This document shows positions 9,595-20,300 of a DNA stretch of 64,000 bases, in pieces. Each line of letters opens with the position of its first letter. Positions within the stretch are counted from its first letter, which is position 1. The notes under the pieces were generated by a model. That model did no database searches and was not told the DNA's origin. It saw nothing but the letters and a program-made list of their open reading frames with translations. The DNA comes from Lotus japonicus (lineage: Eukaryota > Streptophyta > Magnoliopsida > Fabales > Fabaceae). The stretch spans positions 32,519,763-32,583,762 of the forward strand of contig NC_080046.1 of the NCBI RefSeq assembly GCF_012489685.1. Reading direction: 5' to 3'. Made by a program: the position numbers and the translations under genes.

Positions 9595-11805
9595 ATGACA
9601 GATTCATTTTTCTTTGGTGAGTCACAATTGATTGAAGCTGGATTTCACAATGGTCAACCTGAAGAGGCCACTACAGAGGTGCCACCACCAGCATTTGTGC
9701 CCCCGTGTATAAGTATAGATGTCTCGCATTTATTTGCAACTGATCAGGTATTCTTTGAACATATTTTTGCATTGTTTTGAGAGTGTAATATATCAATTCT
9801 TATTATGTCTTGATCACCCTTGTAATCAATTCTTATTATTATAACAGATTTTCCCTACCCGTGATGATCTTATCAATTGGGTTCATGGAATTGCGATTGA
9901 AAATGGATATGTTACGTTGATCACAAAGTCAGATTATGGTGGGAATGGAAGCAGAAAAGCTTATGTCATGTTGGGGTGCGAGAAGCATGGTAAATATGTT
10001 CCTTATAGAGACCCTGACCTTGTTGAAGGGACGAGATCACAAAAGACAGGTTGTCCTTTTAGACTAAAAGGACGACCTAGGAAAAATGGCATAGATAGAG
10101 ATTGGCGGCTAAAGGTGATGGAAGGTATACACAACCATGAACCAGCTAGGTCACTACTTGGGCACAATTTTGTTGGTCGTCTAAAACCCGGAGAGAAGGA
10201 GCAAGTGGGAAAAATGACAAGGAGTTGGGTTCCACCGAGAAAGATGTTGTTGACTTTGAAGGAAAACAATCCTTCAAACTTGACTACCATATCTCAGATT
10301 TATGGTGTTTGCAAGAGGTTAAGAAAATCCCTCCGCGGGGGATTGACAGAAATGCAACACTTGTTGAAGAAGTTGGACGGTGACAAGTATGTCCACTTTG
10401 AAAGACATGAGCCTGGATCGGAAGTCATTAGGGATGTATTTTGGGCTCATCCAAATGCTATCAAACTGTTCAACACATTTCCATATGTAGTGATTATGGA
10501 TTGCACATACAAGACAAACAAATATGCAATTCCCTTGCTTGAGATTGTTGGACTGACTTCCACAGATAAGACATACTCCATAGCCTTTTGCTACATTGTT
10601 AATGAGGGCACAGATGACTACGTTTGGGCACTGGAGTGTATGAAGTCTCTATTAGCTGATCAAGCCATGTTGCCTAAGGTGATTGTTACTGACAGGGATC
10701 TTGCCTTATTGAGTGCTGCTAAGCAAAGCCTTCCTAACACTACACATTTATTATGCTTGTGGCACATCAACAAGTGTGTTTTGGCAAAGTTCAAACTCTA
10801 TGTTGGCACAGATGATTTTGCTGAGTTGGTTATGATGAAGTGGGCATAGGTGGTGGATGCTGCAACAGTTGAAGAATTTGAAGTGAAATGGATGCAATTG
10901 TTTAATATGTGCAAGGCAAAATACAGCAACTTTACCTCCTATTGTTCTACTACATGGTTGGTTCACAAGGAGAAATTCGCCAAGGCATGGACAAATCATG
11001 TGATGCACTTTGGAACAACAACAAGTAACAGGTAAAAAAATTACATGAGCTTAATTTATGCGTTGTTTGTTCATTTGATAGATTGTTGTTAATAAGATAT
11101 CTATTTGTTGTTTGCAGGGCTGAGGGTGCACATGCCAGTTTGAAGAAGATGTTACGGGATTGCAAGGGTGACCTGGCCACTTCATGGGATGCGTCGCATA
11201 GTTTGACATGTAATCGACATACTGAAATATTAGCATCGTTTGAGCGCAGTATTCACAGAATTGATCACATTTTCATGTTCCCATTTTACACAAATATTAG
11301 AGGATTTGTGTCAAACAAATGCCTGCAGCTCATCGACGATGAACATATAAGAATGAAGTCCTACGGCAGATGCGATTGCTTGTTGAGAGAGACTCATGGA
11401 CTACCTTGCGGTTGTGAACTTGCAGGTCACCGGTCAACCACTCTCTTGTCAATTAATTCTATTTGTTATTGAAAGTGACACTTTTGTGAACTTGCAGGTT
11501 ATGAAAGAATTCCATATGAGTCAATTCATCCATTCTGGAAGAGACTGAGTTGGGAGCATGTACCTGAACCTGTTGCAGATACTACCAGCAACCATATTTG
11601 CGGCATGAACCATGGAGATATGCAACCAGAAGTTGAGGCATTGACACATTATTTCAGTTCTTTGGATACTGGAGGGCAGAGTATGGTAAGGAGGAAGCTT
11701 CAAGCGATCTATTGTCCTGAAAGCAGTTCACTTTGTACTCCTGCGGTTAAGATAAGGTCCAAGCGCACTCTTAAGGCGAATGAGAAAATACCACCCTACG
11801 GATAA
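9595..11805 (+). CDS. MULE transposase (mudrA-like), four exons, one internal stop
   Basis: Exons by frame and GT/AG sites: 9595-9747, 9848-11031, 11118-11425, 11498-11805, about 650 codons. The product cuts and integrates the element in the nucleus. An N-terminal WRKY/GCM1-type zinc finger follows a KSDYGG motif (C95, C120, H146 and H148, in TGCPFRL and IHNHEP). The MULE catalytic domain has D269 (in VIMDCTYKTN), D333 (VIVTDRDLAL) and E448 (AEGAHASLKK), with CLWHINK after the second Asp. A SWIM zinc finger reads CDC...HGLPCGCEL in exon 3. Exon 4 is the C-terminal tail. An in-frame TAG at 10847-10849, between the second Asp and the Glu, truncates the protein, so this copy is probably inactive unless read through. 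The start is the first ATG after the palindrome cluster that splices in phase into exon 2. Family assignment is firm; exon edges are inferred. Confidence 0.9.
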
Positions 11806-13232
11806 TGACGCGGTCAGAAAGGTACTCGTAGACCCATCCTAGCAGGAGCGAGGTAAAACCTCCCATCTGGGCCGTCCCCCTCCTGGACGCTCGACTAAGC
11901 TGGTCGTATAGCGTAGCGAGCGCAATCGCGCCCCACGCGTACTCGCACACTCGACCAAGATCCTCCAACATCCCTATCCAGTAGACGGTCGTATGGTAGC
12001 CTCCGCTCTTGCTAGCAAAGAGCGTGGCGCCTAGCTGGTTCACCAGCCAAATCCGTGCAGCGTCCTCATATCGGTGCTCTACAATGAAGTGAATTAAGTT
12101 AATAGTTTATAACAATACAATAATAATAGATACAAAGACAATACAATAATAATTAAGACATACCCGCCAACGCAGCCTCATACCGGGTCTGCAAGACCCC
12201 AAAGCGAATAGTCTGGGACCTATTCGTATCAAACTCAGCCTCATAAATACCAACAGATCCTCCCATCAACTGAGCACAGAGCGCTGCACACTCGTCCCTC
12301 TCCCCCCTCCCAGGCGTATAGAACCTCGACCCCATGGGGAGATGGAGAAGAGCCGACACGTCGTCCAAGGTGATAGTCATCTCCCCGAACGGCATGTGGA
12401 AGCTACTAGTCTCCTCATGCCATCGCTCCACAAGGGCCAAAATAAGGCCTGCATCTGTCACCGGGTAGCTGCAATATGGTAGCTGATGAAGACCCGTCTG
12501 CTCAATCAACTCTCGAACCCGCCTGTGACTGTCTGAATCACCATCACAAGCAAGGTTCCAAACCTTCCCCCCAGCTGTGGCCACCTTCAACTGTCGACGG
12601 TCCACATACCGCTCGTCTGTGCGTAGGAGTGCATGCCACGCCCAGGGAGCCTTGTGATCAGCATAATGGGTGAGGAGCGATAGCTCAACAGGCCCCCCCG
12701 GAAACGGCGGCAACCTCTGGATCAGGTCCTCCTCGCCACCCTGTGCCCCCTGCTCCCCCTGCTCTGGCGGCAGGACATCAGCATCAACAGTAGGCGGAGG
12801 AATACTATCCTCGTCAGATCCTCCCATGCCGGATGAGGCCTCGCCTGATGACTCCTCGCCGGAAGACTCCTCGCCTGAGGACTCCTCGCCTGAGGACTCC
12901 TCGCCTGAGGACTCCTCGCCTGATGACTCAACCATGGGAGAGGGCGGAGAAACAACTGTAGGTATCTCAACCGTGGGAGACGGCGGATAATCAACCAGAG
13001 GAACCTCAATCATGGGAGACGGCGGAGAAACAACTGGAGCTGAAGCCTCCACCGCCTGAGAGGTTGCAGCATGATCGCCGCGCCGGCTAGAAGCATGTAA
13101 CCGCCGGTGTCTATCCTCAGTAGCCCCGACATCCTCACTAGAAGCATGAGACCTCTTTCTGTTCTTCATTCTCACTATATATTCAGAGCAAACATTCACT
13201 ATATATACCATTTCAGCCATAGACAGAAACAT
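11771..13232 (-). CDS. Plant mobile domain (PMD, MAIN-like) protein
   Basis: Two exons on the minus strand, 13232-12164 and 12078-11771, about 458 aa; the intron has GTATGT and TTGTAG ends. The PMD/aminotransferase-like domain runs from about residue 175, with the typical FHMPFGEMTITLDDVSALLH motif near 278-297. It continues in exon 2 (SGGYHTTVYWIGMLEDLG, LLLGWVYEYL). Residues 102-131 are an ESSGE-type repeat preceded by Pro/Ser-rich SPPSPM motifs; the N-terminus is basic (MKNRKRSH from 13169, a plausible alternative start). PMD proteins such as MAIN and MAIL1 act in nuclear gene and transposon silencing, and PMD genes are known passengers of MULEs and gypsy elements. The stop lies 35 bp inside the convergent transposase CDS, and the domain seems shorter than host PMDs at its C-terminus. 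Function within the element is unknown. Confidence 0.85.
12839..12930 (-). repeat. 15-bp coding minisatellite (ESSGE repeat)
   Basis: Six tandem 15-bp units of the type CTCCTCGCCTGAGGA on the plus strand encode the acidic ESSGE run of the PMD protein. Variation is mainly at synonymous or near-synonymous positions. Confidence 0.9.
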
Positions 13233-13383
13233 GATGCAAGCAAATGGAAAATTCCTAGAATTTTATAAGTACATAGATGATAATCGGATCTTCTGTGGAT
13301 TATGCATGCTTGGATCAACTTTTATTTTCCTAATAATCAATTATGGCATCTAGAAACTACTCACAAATGCTTTGGAAACCTTC

Positions 13384-13415
13384 TATAATTGATTCTGAAC
13401 CCAGAATCAATTATA
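13384..13415. repeat. Perfect 14-bp inverted repeat
   Basis: TATAATTGATTCTG, a 4-base spacer AACC, then CAGAATCAATTATA. It lies between the PMD gene start and palindrome cluster 3, so it could be a regulatory site or hairpin in the PMD promoter region. Confidence 0.8.
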
Positions 13416-13439
13416 AGTGTTGGGTTTGGTTCTGAGATG

Positions 13440-13542
13440 AATACGGAAAACGTTTTTCCGTATTCAATACGGAAAACCATGTTCCATACTGAATACGGAA
13501 AACCATTTTCCATATTCAATACGGAAACCTGTGATCCGTATT
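13440..13542. repeat. Palindromic unit cluster 3 (4 units, 26-bp period)
   Basis: Four 25-bp units start at 13440, 13466, 13492 and 13518, each separated by a single C or G. The arms match those of clusters 1 and 2. The cluster lies about 210 bp upstream of the PMD start on the minus strand, mirroring cluster 2 upstream of the transposase. Confidence 0.9.
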
Positions 13543-13896
13543 TACCCAGAAACGCCATTAACGACAATGAGCTATCGGCCCTAAACCCAAACCACATTCA
13601 AGACATTTCAGCCAACAATACCTCTACACAAGCAACAATCGACTACCCTAGGGTTCAATGATTAACATAATTTCAAGTTAAATGGGGAAAATCCAAAAAT
13701 CCTTACCTCTAGGTTTCAATTCTGAGAATGGGGTTGTGAAGAGCTTTGATGGAGATGATGGAACCTTTCAAGTACACGGTTCAAGCAAGGGGAGCGACAG
13801 AGATCGAAGGTTGAAGAGGGGAGAAGAGCTTGGCAAAATACGGAAATGGGTTTGAAATGGGTTTGAATAAACCCTTGCCGGTTTACATACTAATAT

Positions 13897-13947
13897 AATA
13901 CGGATATTAAACTTCCGTATTCAATACGGAAATGTGTCTTCCGTATT
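13897..13947. repeat. Palindromic unit cluster 4 (2 units)
   Basis: Two 25-bp units at 13897-13921 and 13923-13947 separated by one C, about 40 bp inside the right TIR. It is the counterpart of cluster 1. Confidence 0.9.
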
Positions 13948-13986
13948 CTATTAAAGGGGGGCGTTCCAGTAATTTCCCCACTTTAA

Positions 13987-14030
13987 GTGGGGCGGGGAGC
14001 CCCATAGGGGGGGCCCCAAACCCAACTCCC
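13987..14030 (-). repeat. MULE right terminal inverted repeat
   Basis: Reverse complement of the left TIR over about 44 bp. It is followed at once by the 9-bp target duplication ATTTCATAG (14031-14039). Confidence 0.92.
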
Positions 14031-14770
14031 ATTTCATAGCCCTTCAAATTCCCCTTCAATCGCATCTCTCTTCCCCTTTCGGTTCCTGTTTCGAATCAGA
14101 TATTTTTCTCTCATCGCTCCCTTCCTCTCTTCCCCTTCAATCGAATCTCTCATGGCCCCTTCCAATTCCCCTTGAATCGCATCTCTCTTCCCCTCTCGGT
14201 TCCTGTTTCGAATCTGTGTAACTGAGATGTTTATGGGTGGCATAGAATTGATGACTTCGACTCTGTGTAAATCGCCCCTCCCGGCTTCATTCCTCTCAAC
14301 GCCACGACGGCGACACCGCAGGTATTCTGGGCTTAATTGATGTATTTTTAGTGCCTGTATTTTGATTTTGATAAATTTGTGGTTTGCAGGCCGATTCTCT
14401 ACATCAGATACAATACCTGATGTTTTGTAGAAACCCTAAATCAGATTCAGGCAGATGCTCTACATTATATCCTCCATCAAGGTAAGAGCTTTGATGTTTA
14501 TATCAAATCCTGATTCTCTTAGTTAGTAAATTCCTCACAACCTCAGACTTTGTTTCATATCTGTTTTGTTATTTCAGGGAGATTTTGTTCCTTTTTTTTT
14601 TTCCTTGGCTTTGCAAGATATGACCCGTGCATTCTCTTACTGTAATTCTGTATGAATCATATACTACGTTTCTTCCTTTCGAGATTTTGTTCCTTTTTTT
14701 CCTTGGCTTTGCAGATGATAAGTTTTATGTGCTCTGTTTTGTACTTCAATTGCCAGTCCACACTACACTT

Positions 14771-15037
14771 TGAATTTCAATTGCTATATAGTTATGGACT
14801 AGATTCCCCTTATACTATTTCAGCCATATTTATGTTTATGATTTAACCAATCTCTCTATCTTGACACCAGACATAAGCTTGAGGATTCCCCCAAATTTTA
14901 TTTTCACCATTATGCCTTAAGTGATATCAAAAATTGCAGCAAGTTGCTTTTGGGCTATTGATAAAGAATGCAGGTGAGTAACATGTTTGATAATTAAGAG
15001 TCTTTCATGTTAAGAGTCTCAAGTTTCCTAGAGGGAT
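14771..15037 (+). repeat. Segmental repeat copy 1 (exon-like)
   Basis: Partner of 15904-16217. It includes GAATTTCAATTGCTATATAG, a segment that can be read as an exon ending in GCAGGTGAGTAACAT, and the shared tail AAGAGTCTTTCATG. The translated exon-like part contains KFYFHHYAL and is followed by a stop. Family unknown. Confidence 0.75.
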
Positions 15038-15903
15038 AATTAAAAACCAAAATTATCATGTACATCTTTCATGTTTAACATGATAAATATATAATGAGCA
15101 GATATTCTTACTGTTCTGAACATCATACAGCACCACCAACTTATCAGTTAAGATATTTTCTACATTACAGTGTAGCTATTTCAACCATGGTGATATGTCT
15201 AAACAGTATCAGTAAATCAATTGGCAAAAATCATTCAATGTGTGAAACTTCCATATTATGATAACAATGCTTCCAAATATGCCTTTTGCAATTTCAAAAA
15301 CTGATTCTATTAATCAGTGATTTGACTGTTATGTTTCTCTTATAACTTAATGTCTTACTGGCTCTTCACTACAATTAGGGATGGATTGGTAAGTAAAAGT
15401 CTATGATGATCATGATTAAAGAAAATCAATGGTTATGATTTAATCAAGTACCATAAATACTGTTTGCATAATCAGTGTCTTGGCTGTTATGTTTCTTTGA
15501 CTTTATTCAGAAATTAATTAAAAAAACATAATGACCCCTTATATTAAGGAGTGAAGTTTGATGTCAAGGTAAGACATTTATTATAAAATGTAACCACAAA
15601 TTATCCTGTCCTCTGTCCTATATATCCTTCACTGATTCCTGTTTGTTCATCCAATCTGTTTATCAGCCATGCATGAGAATGAAGATTACCCATGGATGAA
15701 TTTCAAGTATTGGGTTCCTATACTCAGCTACGAATGGAAGGTAAGTTTATAATGCAATTTTTTTCAATCCAATTAGTGATAATCCTAAATCCATATTTAT
15801 CTAACACTGCTGTTATCTTCATGCAGCATGAAGGAGAAATTCTGAGCTGTTTTATCAGGCAGTTCAATACAGAGCTCAGAGAACAATGGAGGTTGATCGA
15901 CAT

Positions 15904-16217
15904 TGAATTTCAATTGCTATATAGGTATGGACTAGATTCCCCTTATACTATTTAAAGGGTACTCATATGCACTGATCATGCTCTATTGGAATTAATTCAT
16001 ATGACATTTTAGAATACTTATGTTTATGATTTAACCAATATCTCTATCTTGACAGCAGACATGAACTTGAGGGTCCTCCCAACTTTTATTTTCACAATTA
16101 TGCCTTCTGTGATATCAAAAATTGCAGCAAGGAGCTTTTGGGCTATTGATAAAGATTGCAGGTGAGTAACATATTTTATAATTAAGAGTCTTTCATGTTA
16201 AGAGTCAAGTTTCCTAT
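15904..16217 (+). repeat. Segmental repeat copy 2 (exon-like)
   Basis: About 1.1 kb downstream of copy 1. It has the same order of blocks, with about 60 extra bases after the first block and scattered substitutions. The exon-like part reads NFYFHNYAF. Both copies keep a plausible splice donor (GCAGGTGAGT). Confidence 0.75.
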
Positions 16218-16982
16218 TGGGAAAAATTACCTTTCAGTGTGTATGTTTTACTTCAAATTGATAATGACAAATAATGTTTTGTCTCTAAGCTATCATTTTA
16301 TGTTTAATCTCAGTTATGATTTTGAAGTTTTGCTACAATCTGTGAATTGAAAAATTAGTTAAGGGTTTAGGCAAGAATTAGTTAATGCTTTGAGTCTTTA
16401 TGTTGTCTCTTTTCCTGCCTCATTTCTCATATAATCTTTTAGTTTGTAATGTATATGAGAGGAGAATTATAATGAAGGGGAAGAATGAAGGGAAGTTCCA
16501 ATAGCACCGGAAACATTCTATTTCTTTTACTGTAAAAATATGATAACTGACATCTGTGTTATGATTTTGATCCAACTCAACTACTCATCCATGCATGATT
16601 TTGTAGACTCTGATTTGTGTCGGTAACTGATTTTTTTTTCTGTCAGTACTGGAACTGAAATTCCATTGTTAATTCTTTCTGTCAAGTTCATTTTAAATGG
16701 AACATACCGGTGACTATATTACTTTATTTTTTCTCTTAGAATATTAACTCCCCGTGTCTTATTACTTGATTACTTTATATGGTTAAAGGGGATATATGAT
16801 AAAAAGGTTATATGTTCCTCTGTGATTTGTACTATGCCTTTTTACTGAATTTCTTGATTGTTTATTTTTGCAGCTGTTTATTTTTTAATTTTATTTTCTC
16901 TTTCTCTAAGAAGTTGTTTTAAGGCAGCAGAGCTTCATTTTTTACTTCTTTTATGTTCTTTGTTTATGTAGTTGTGTGTCAA

Positions 16983-17311
16983 GTTAGGAAAAGCAAACTC
17001 TGCGTTGAACATTGTAGAAATACTTCTCGATGAATGTGGGATTAGTACTTCTATGAGAGAAAAGCTCATAATTCCTAAGAATGTCTCTAGGATTGTTAAA
17101 CTAGGAAGGTACTACGGACAAGTTCTAATCTAGAGTGGTCGGAATTGAACAATCTTGAGTAGTTTTTTTATGTTATTTGACTTTTCTATACAGCTCTTCA
17201 TTTTATAACCCTTGTGGTATTGTGCAGGATGGCCCTTTTGCTAGGTCCCCTTCTACAAGGAAAGTGACCCTTTTGTTGGCATTGGCTGGAAAATTGGATC
17301 CCAAATTAAGG
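16983..17311 (+). pseudogene. PDR/ABCG transporter fragment (first nucleotide-binding fold)
   Basis: Two exon pieces join in phase across an intron with GT at 17109 and AG at 17227. Exon A (to 17108) reads LIIPKNVSRIVKLG, matching the region just before the Walker A of plant PDR-type ABC transporters. Exon B (17228-17311) reads MALLLGP, then after a one-base frame slip in the Walker A, VTLLLALAGKLDPKLR, followed by a GT donor. The Walker A GxxGKT is destroyed (residues STRKV). PDR proteins are full-size plasma-membrane exporters of about 1450 aa; only about 65 residues remain. Because the surrounding sequence has no other ABC domains, this is a captured fragment rather than a decayed whole gene. 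Confidence 0.75.
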
Positions 17312-20300
17312 GTAAACAACAACCCCATCATCTTATTGAAAAACCTGTCTATTATACAGATTTTTTTTTCTCAAAATTTTAGAACGTTTGTCGCTTAATC
17401 GCTTTTGTATTTTAGGCACTCATGAGCAGTTGAGCACACATTTTAGTGATTGCGAGCTCATAGAAGAAAGAAGCAAATCTCATTTCTGATTTTTAATTGG
17501 ACTTGAGGGAATAGATTCATTTCAAAATGATCATAAGTATTGGTTTATGTTCTGTATGCTATTGCCTGCACGTTATTTCTTATTGGCTAGGAGTTCTAAC
17601 TCAGTTTTTTGCGTTATTCAACCTCTGTTTCATCATAGCTCAAACTTTACTTATCTTCCACGTTAGTATTGTTTAGTTCCTTTATAGTTCTGCCCCATTT
17701 TGGTCCTTGAACTTCTTATATCCATTTCATATATACTTGCTTAAATGGACAGAATCACGTTTTTCAGTCTAAAATCAAGCAAAGAAGCAAGAACTAGGAG
17801 AAGGAATGTTGCTGCCAGTAAAAAGTTATCTACTAATGTCAACAATAAAAATGCAAATATCTTGGCCCTTAGCATGACTTGGTTTCAAGGCACTGTCATG
17901 CATGAACCCCTTTAAAATCAGGTTTGCTTCTTTGTCCTCTATTTAATCTTACTTAACTCTTTTATACATCTATTTTTTAAACAATAACAAAACTCATATC
18001 AAGCTTAGAAAGCACCATGAAAGATCAATTCTCTCTCTATCATACCCTGTCAATATGTGCTGAAAGATACTTGACTTTGCAGAGTACATTTGTGTTAGGA
18101 AAAGTGGTGGCTATTTAGAAGGAGCTGCTTCTGATGGTGTGTTTGCTGGAAAAGAACGATTTATTAGAATGAGTCCGCAAAAATTATCTTTGGTGATCAG
18201 CGTCATGTCACCCATTTGAAGGGACCAAAACTTAAGTACCTAAGAAGATCTGTGATTTTCCACTCATGAAGAGGCTTGCAATGTTCTTTTGTTGAAGGTA
18301 AATTAGCTTTTTCCATCTTTTTATTTGCATGACTTCCCTCTCAGAAGTTCCTTCATTTCAATCTGAAAATACTACAATCATATTATGTTCTAACTATATG
18401 AGGAAATTTTCATTTTTTACTAGCTATTCTATAGATGAACCAAATTGGCAGTGTAATTGATAGTATTGAAGCTGTGAAAATTACTAAGACAGCTAGCCGG
18501 AGAGTCATGGCTAGCCACCACAGGCATTGAACGTTCATTGTTGCTCCCACACAACTCCCATTTTGTTTTGTTTTTCTTTTTCTATGTTGCTCAGATGTGT
18601 TTCATATTTTTTTTAATGTAGTGGTGAAATTGAGGATACCTTCATCGCTAAACTCTTAGTTGGGTCAGCAATAGTAGATATTCAGATGCTTTTTTTTTTT
18701 CTTTTCCAATCATATTCTTTTTCATTGTCCAAAGAGAAATATTCGCCGAACATTTGTCTCAATGTTTTCAGATAGGAAATTTTTACCTTTGGGTGAAGGT
18801 GATATAATTTGGTCATATATATTCTTTTTCCAGTCATGTTCTTTTTCATATTATGTTACCTTTGGCCAGATCAAGCCTTGAACCAGATTCTGCTTTTGAG
18901 CTGAAGAATGAAATTGTAAAAGCAGTCCAAGGAGAACTCGAGAAGGTATTCTTTTTTTTTTTTTTTGATTGTGTTGTGACTTAAGGTATTCCTTTCTTTT
19001 CTTTATTTGTTTGCTTCCACTTCCTAGATGTGTAGAGGGGCATGATTTGTAGAGGTGAGTCATTAGAGATGGTTGGAGGACTCTATTATTATTTTTTATG
19101 CATTTGAGTTGTTTGTTGAAATGAGGTTGAAGGGGGTTTTACATATAAATGTAAATGTATGAAGGGAAATTATAAATCACGTATCAATGTACACGTCCAA
19201 TCTTCCTACAATCCTACTTGAGATGTATTCTAATTATTTCTCAGTTTATTTGTGACTTTTGAATGTATAAAAATCCCTCATGATATAGCCTTTTCATTTT
19301 ATAAACATCTGGCTTAATCTTATTGCATTTTGTCGATGAACTTGTATGAGAACAAGAAATTGAGAGGACTACTTGTGTTGTGTTCTGTGACTTATAGGTA
19401 TGTAATGCTCTCAAGGGACATTGTTTTGTATCCATTTTTGTACCAATGAGCTCTCAATGATTTGCGTCTCATTCCTATCTTCACAAAAACACATTCACAC
19501 ACTTCGAGAAATGAGAGAATTATATTATTTTTAAAACACACTGAGGTTGGAGAAACATATTGAAGGAAAGAAAGAGGGGGTATGTATCATCCATAATCAG
19601 CAAAGAAGGTTACATATTTTTATTTTGATAACGAAATTGTTGTTGATTAAGATCAAGATTAGTTATGCTATCTTTGCTTTTATAAATTTTAGCTTGCAGT
19701 AGAGTGATTCTATGGCTCAGCATGCATCCGCAATCTGGAGGGGTTCTACAAAAGAGGCTTACTCATCAAACTTTTTAAGCTAAGGTGAGGCTCTGGCTTT
19801 CTCAAACATATGGTCTGAATTATTTCTTAATTCTTAATAGTTCCAAATTTTGCTACAATTATGCTCATTTTCATGTTCAGTGCACAAGTTGTGTGGGATC
19901 TTCATGTTTATATTCTCAATGCTTATTTCCAAACTTAAGTCTTGATAATAGCTACATTTGGAAGTTTTCCCCAGTATGATAGTAAGTAGTAATAACTATT
20001 GTTGGCTAGAGTCTTCATGTTTGTGATAGTTGTGTAATCCTCAAGTAACTCTTCTTATCAGTTTGTTTCTTAGGGTGCTCAAAATTAAGTGTTTTCTACT
20101 TGATTAAACTTCACTACATATCAGATTAAGTTGAAAGCATTGTTATTCTCAGAAACAAGGATAAAATTTGGCAGCCTCCATGAACCACCACCCCCTTTGA
20201 ACCACTATCATCTCAAAAACAAATGTAAGTTCAGCAACGATTATGTCCCACCACCCCTTTTCAACCAATTTCACCTTTAGTTTCTGTCTTGCTCACAAAT

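Larger units (their letters stand above)
8943..14030 (+). mobile_element. Complete Mutator-like element (MULE), 5088 bp, two genes
   Basis: Terminal inverted repeats of about 44 bp (starting GGGAGTTGGGTTTGGGG on both ends) are flanked by a perfect 9-bp target duplication ATTTCATAG (8934-8942 and 14031-14039). Inside, a spliced mudrA-type transposase runs on the plus strand (9595-11805) and a plant mobile domain gene runs on the minus strand (13232-11771). The two are convergent and overlap by 35 bp. Fourteen palindromic units sit in four clusters, two near each end. The perfect TSD and well-matched TIRs point to a fairly recent insertion, although the transposase now has a premature stop. The element landed in a pyrimidine-rich leader-like sequence that continues on both sides. 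Confidence 0.93.
14040..16980. other. Exon-like debris, no intact gene
   Basis: A pyrimidine-rich stretch contains a roughly 50-bp direct repeat (14047-14098 and 14164-14214; CGCATCTCTCTTCCCC, GGTTCCTGTTTCGAATC). Short segments bounded by AG and GT follow (for example 14390-14481). A second local duplication repeats GAGATTTTGTTCC and CTTGGCTTTGCA at about 14579-14613 and 14680-14714. No family is recognisable in any frame. This is consistent with captured or decayed gene pieces. Confidence 0.45.

Noticed and set aside
12670..12990. 106-codon plus-strand frame rich in Ser, Asp and Pro
   Set aside because: It is the antisense shadow of the PMD ESSGE repeat; a GC-rich repeat keeps several frames open.
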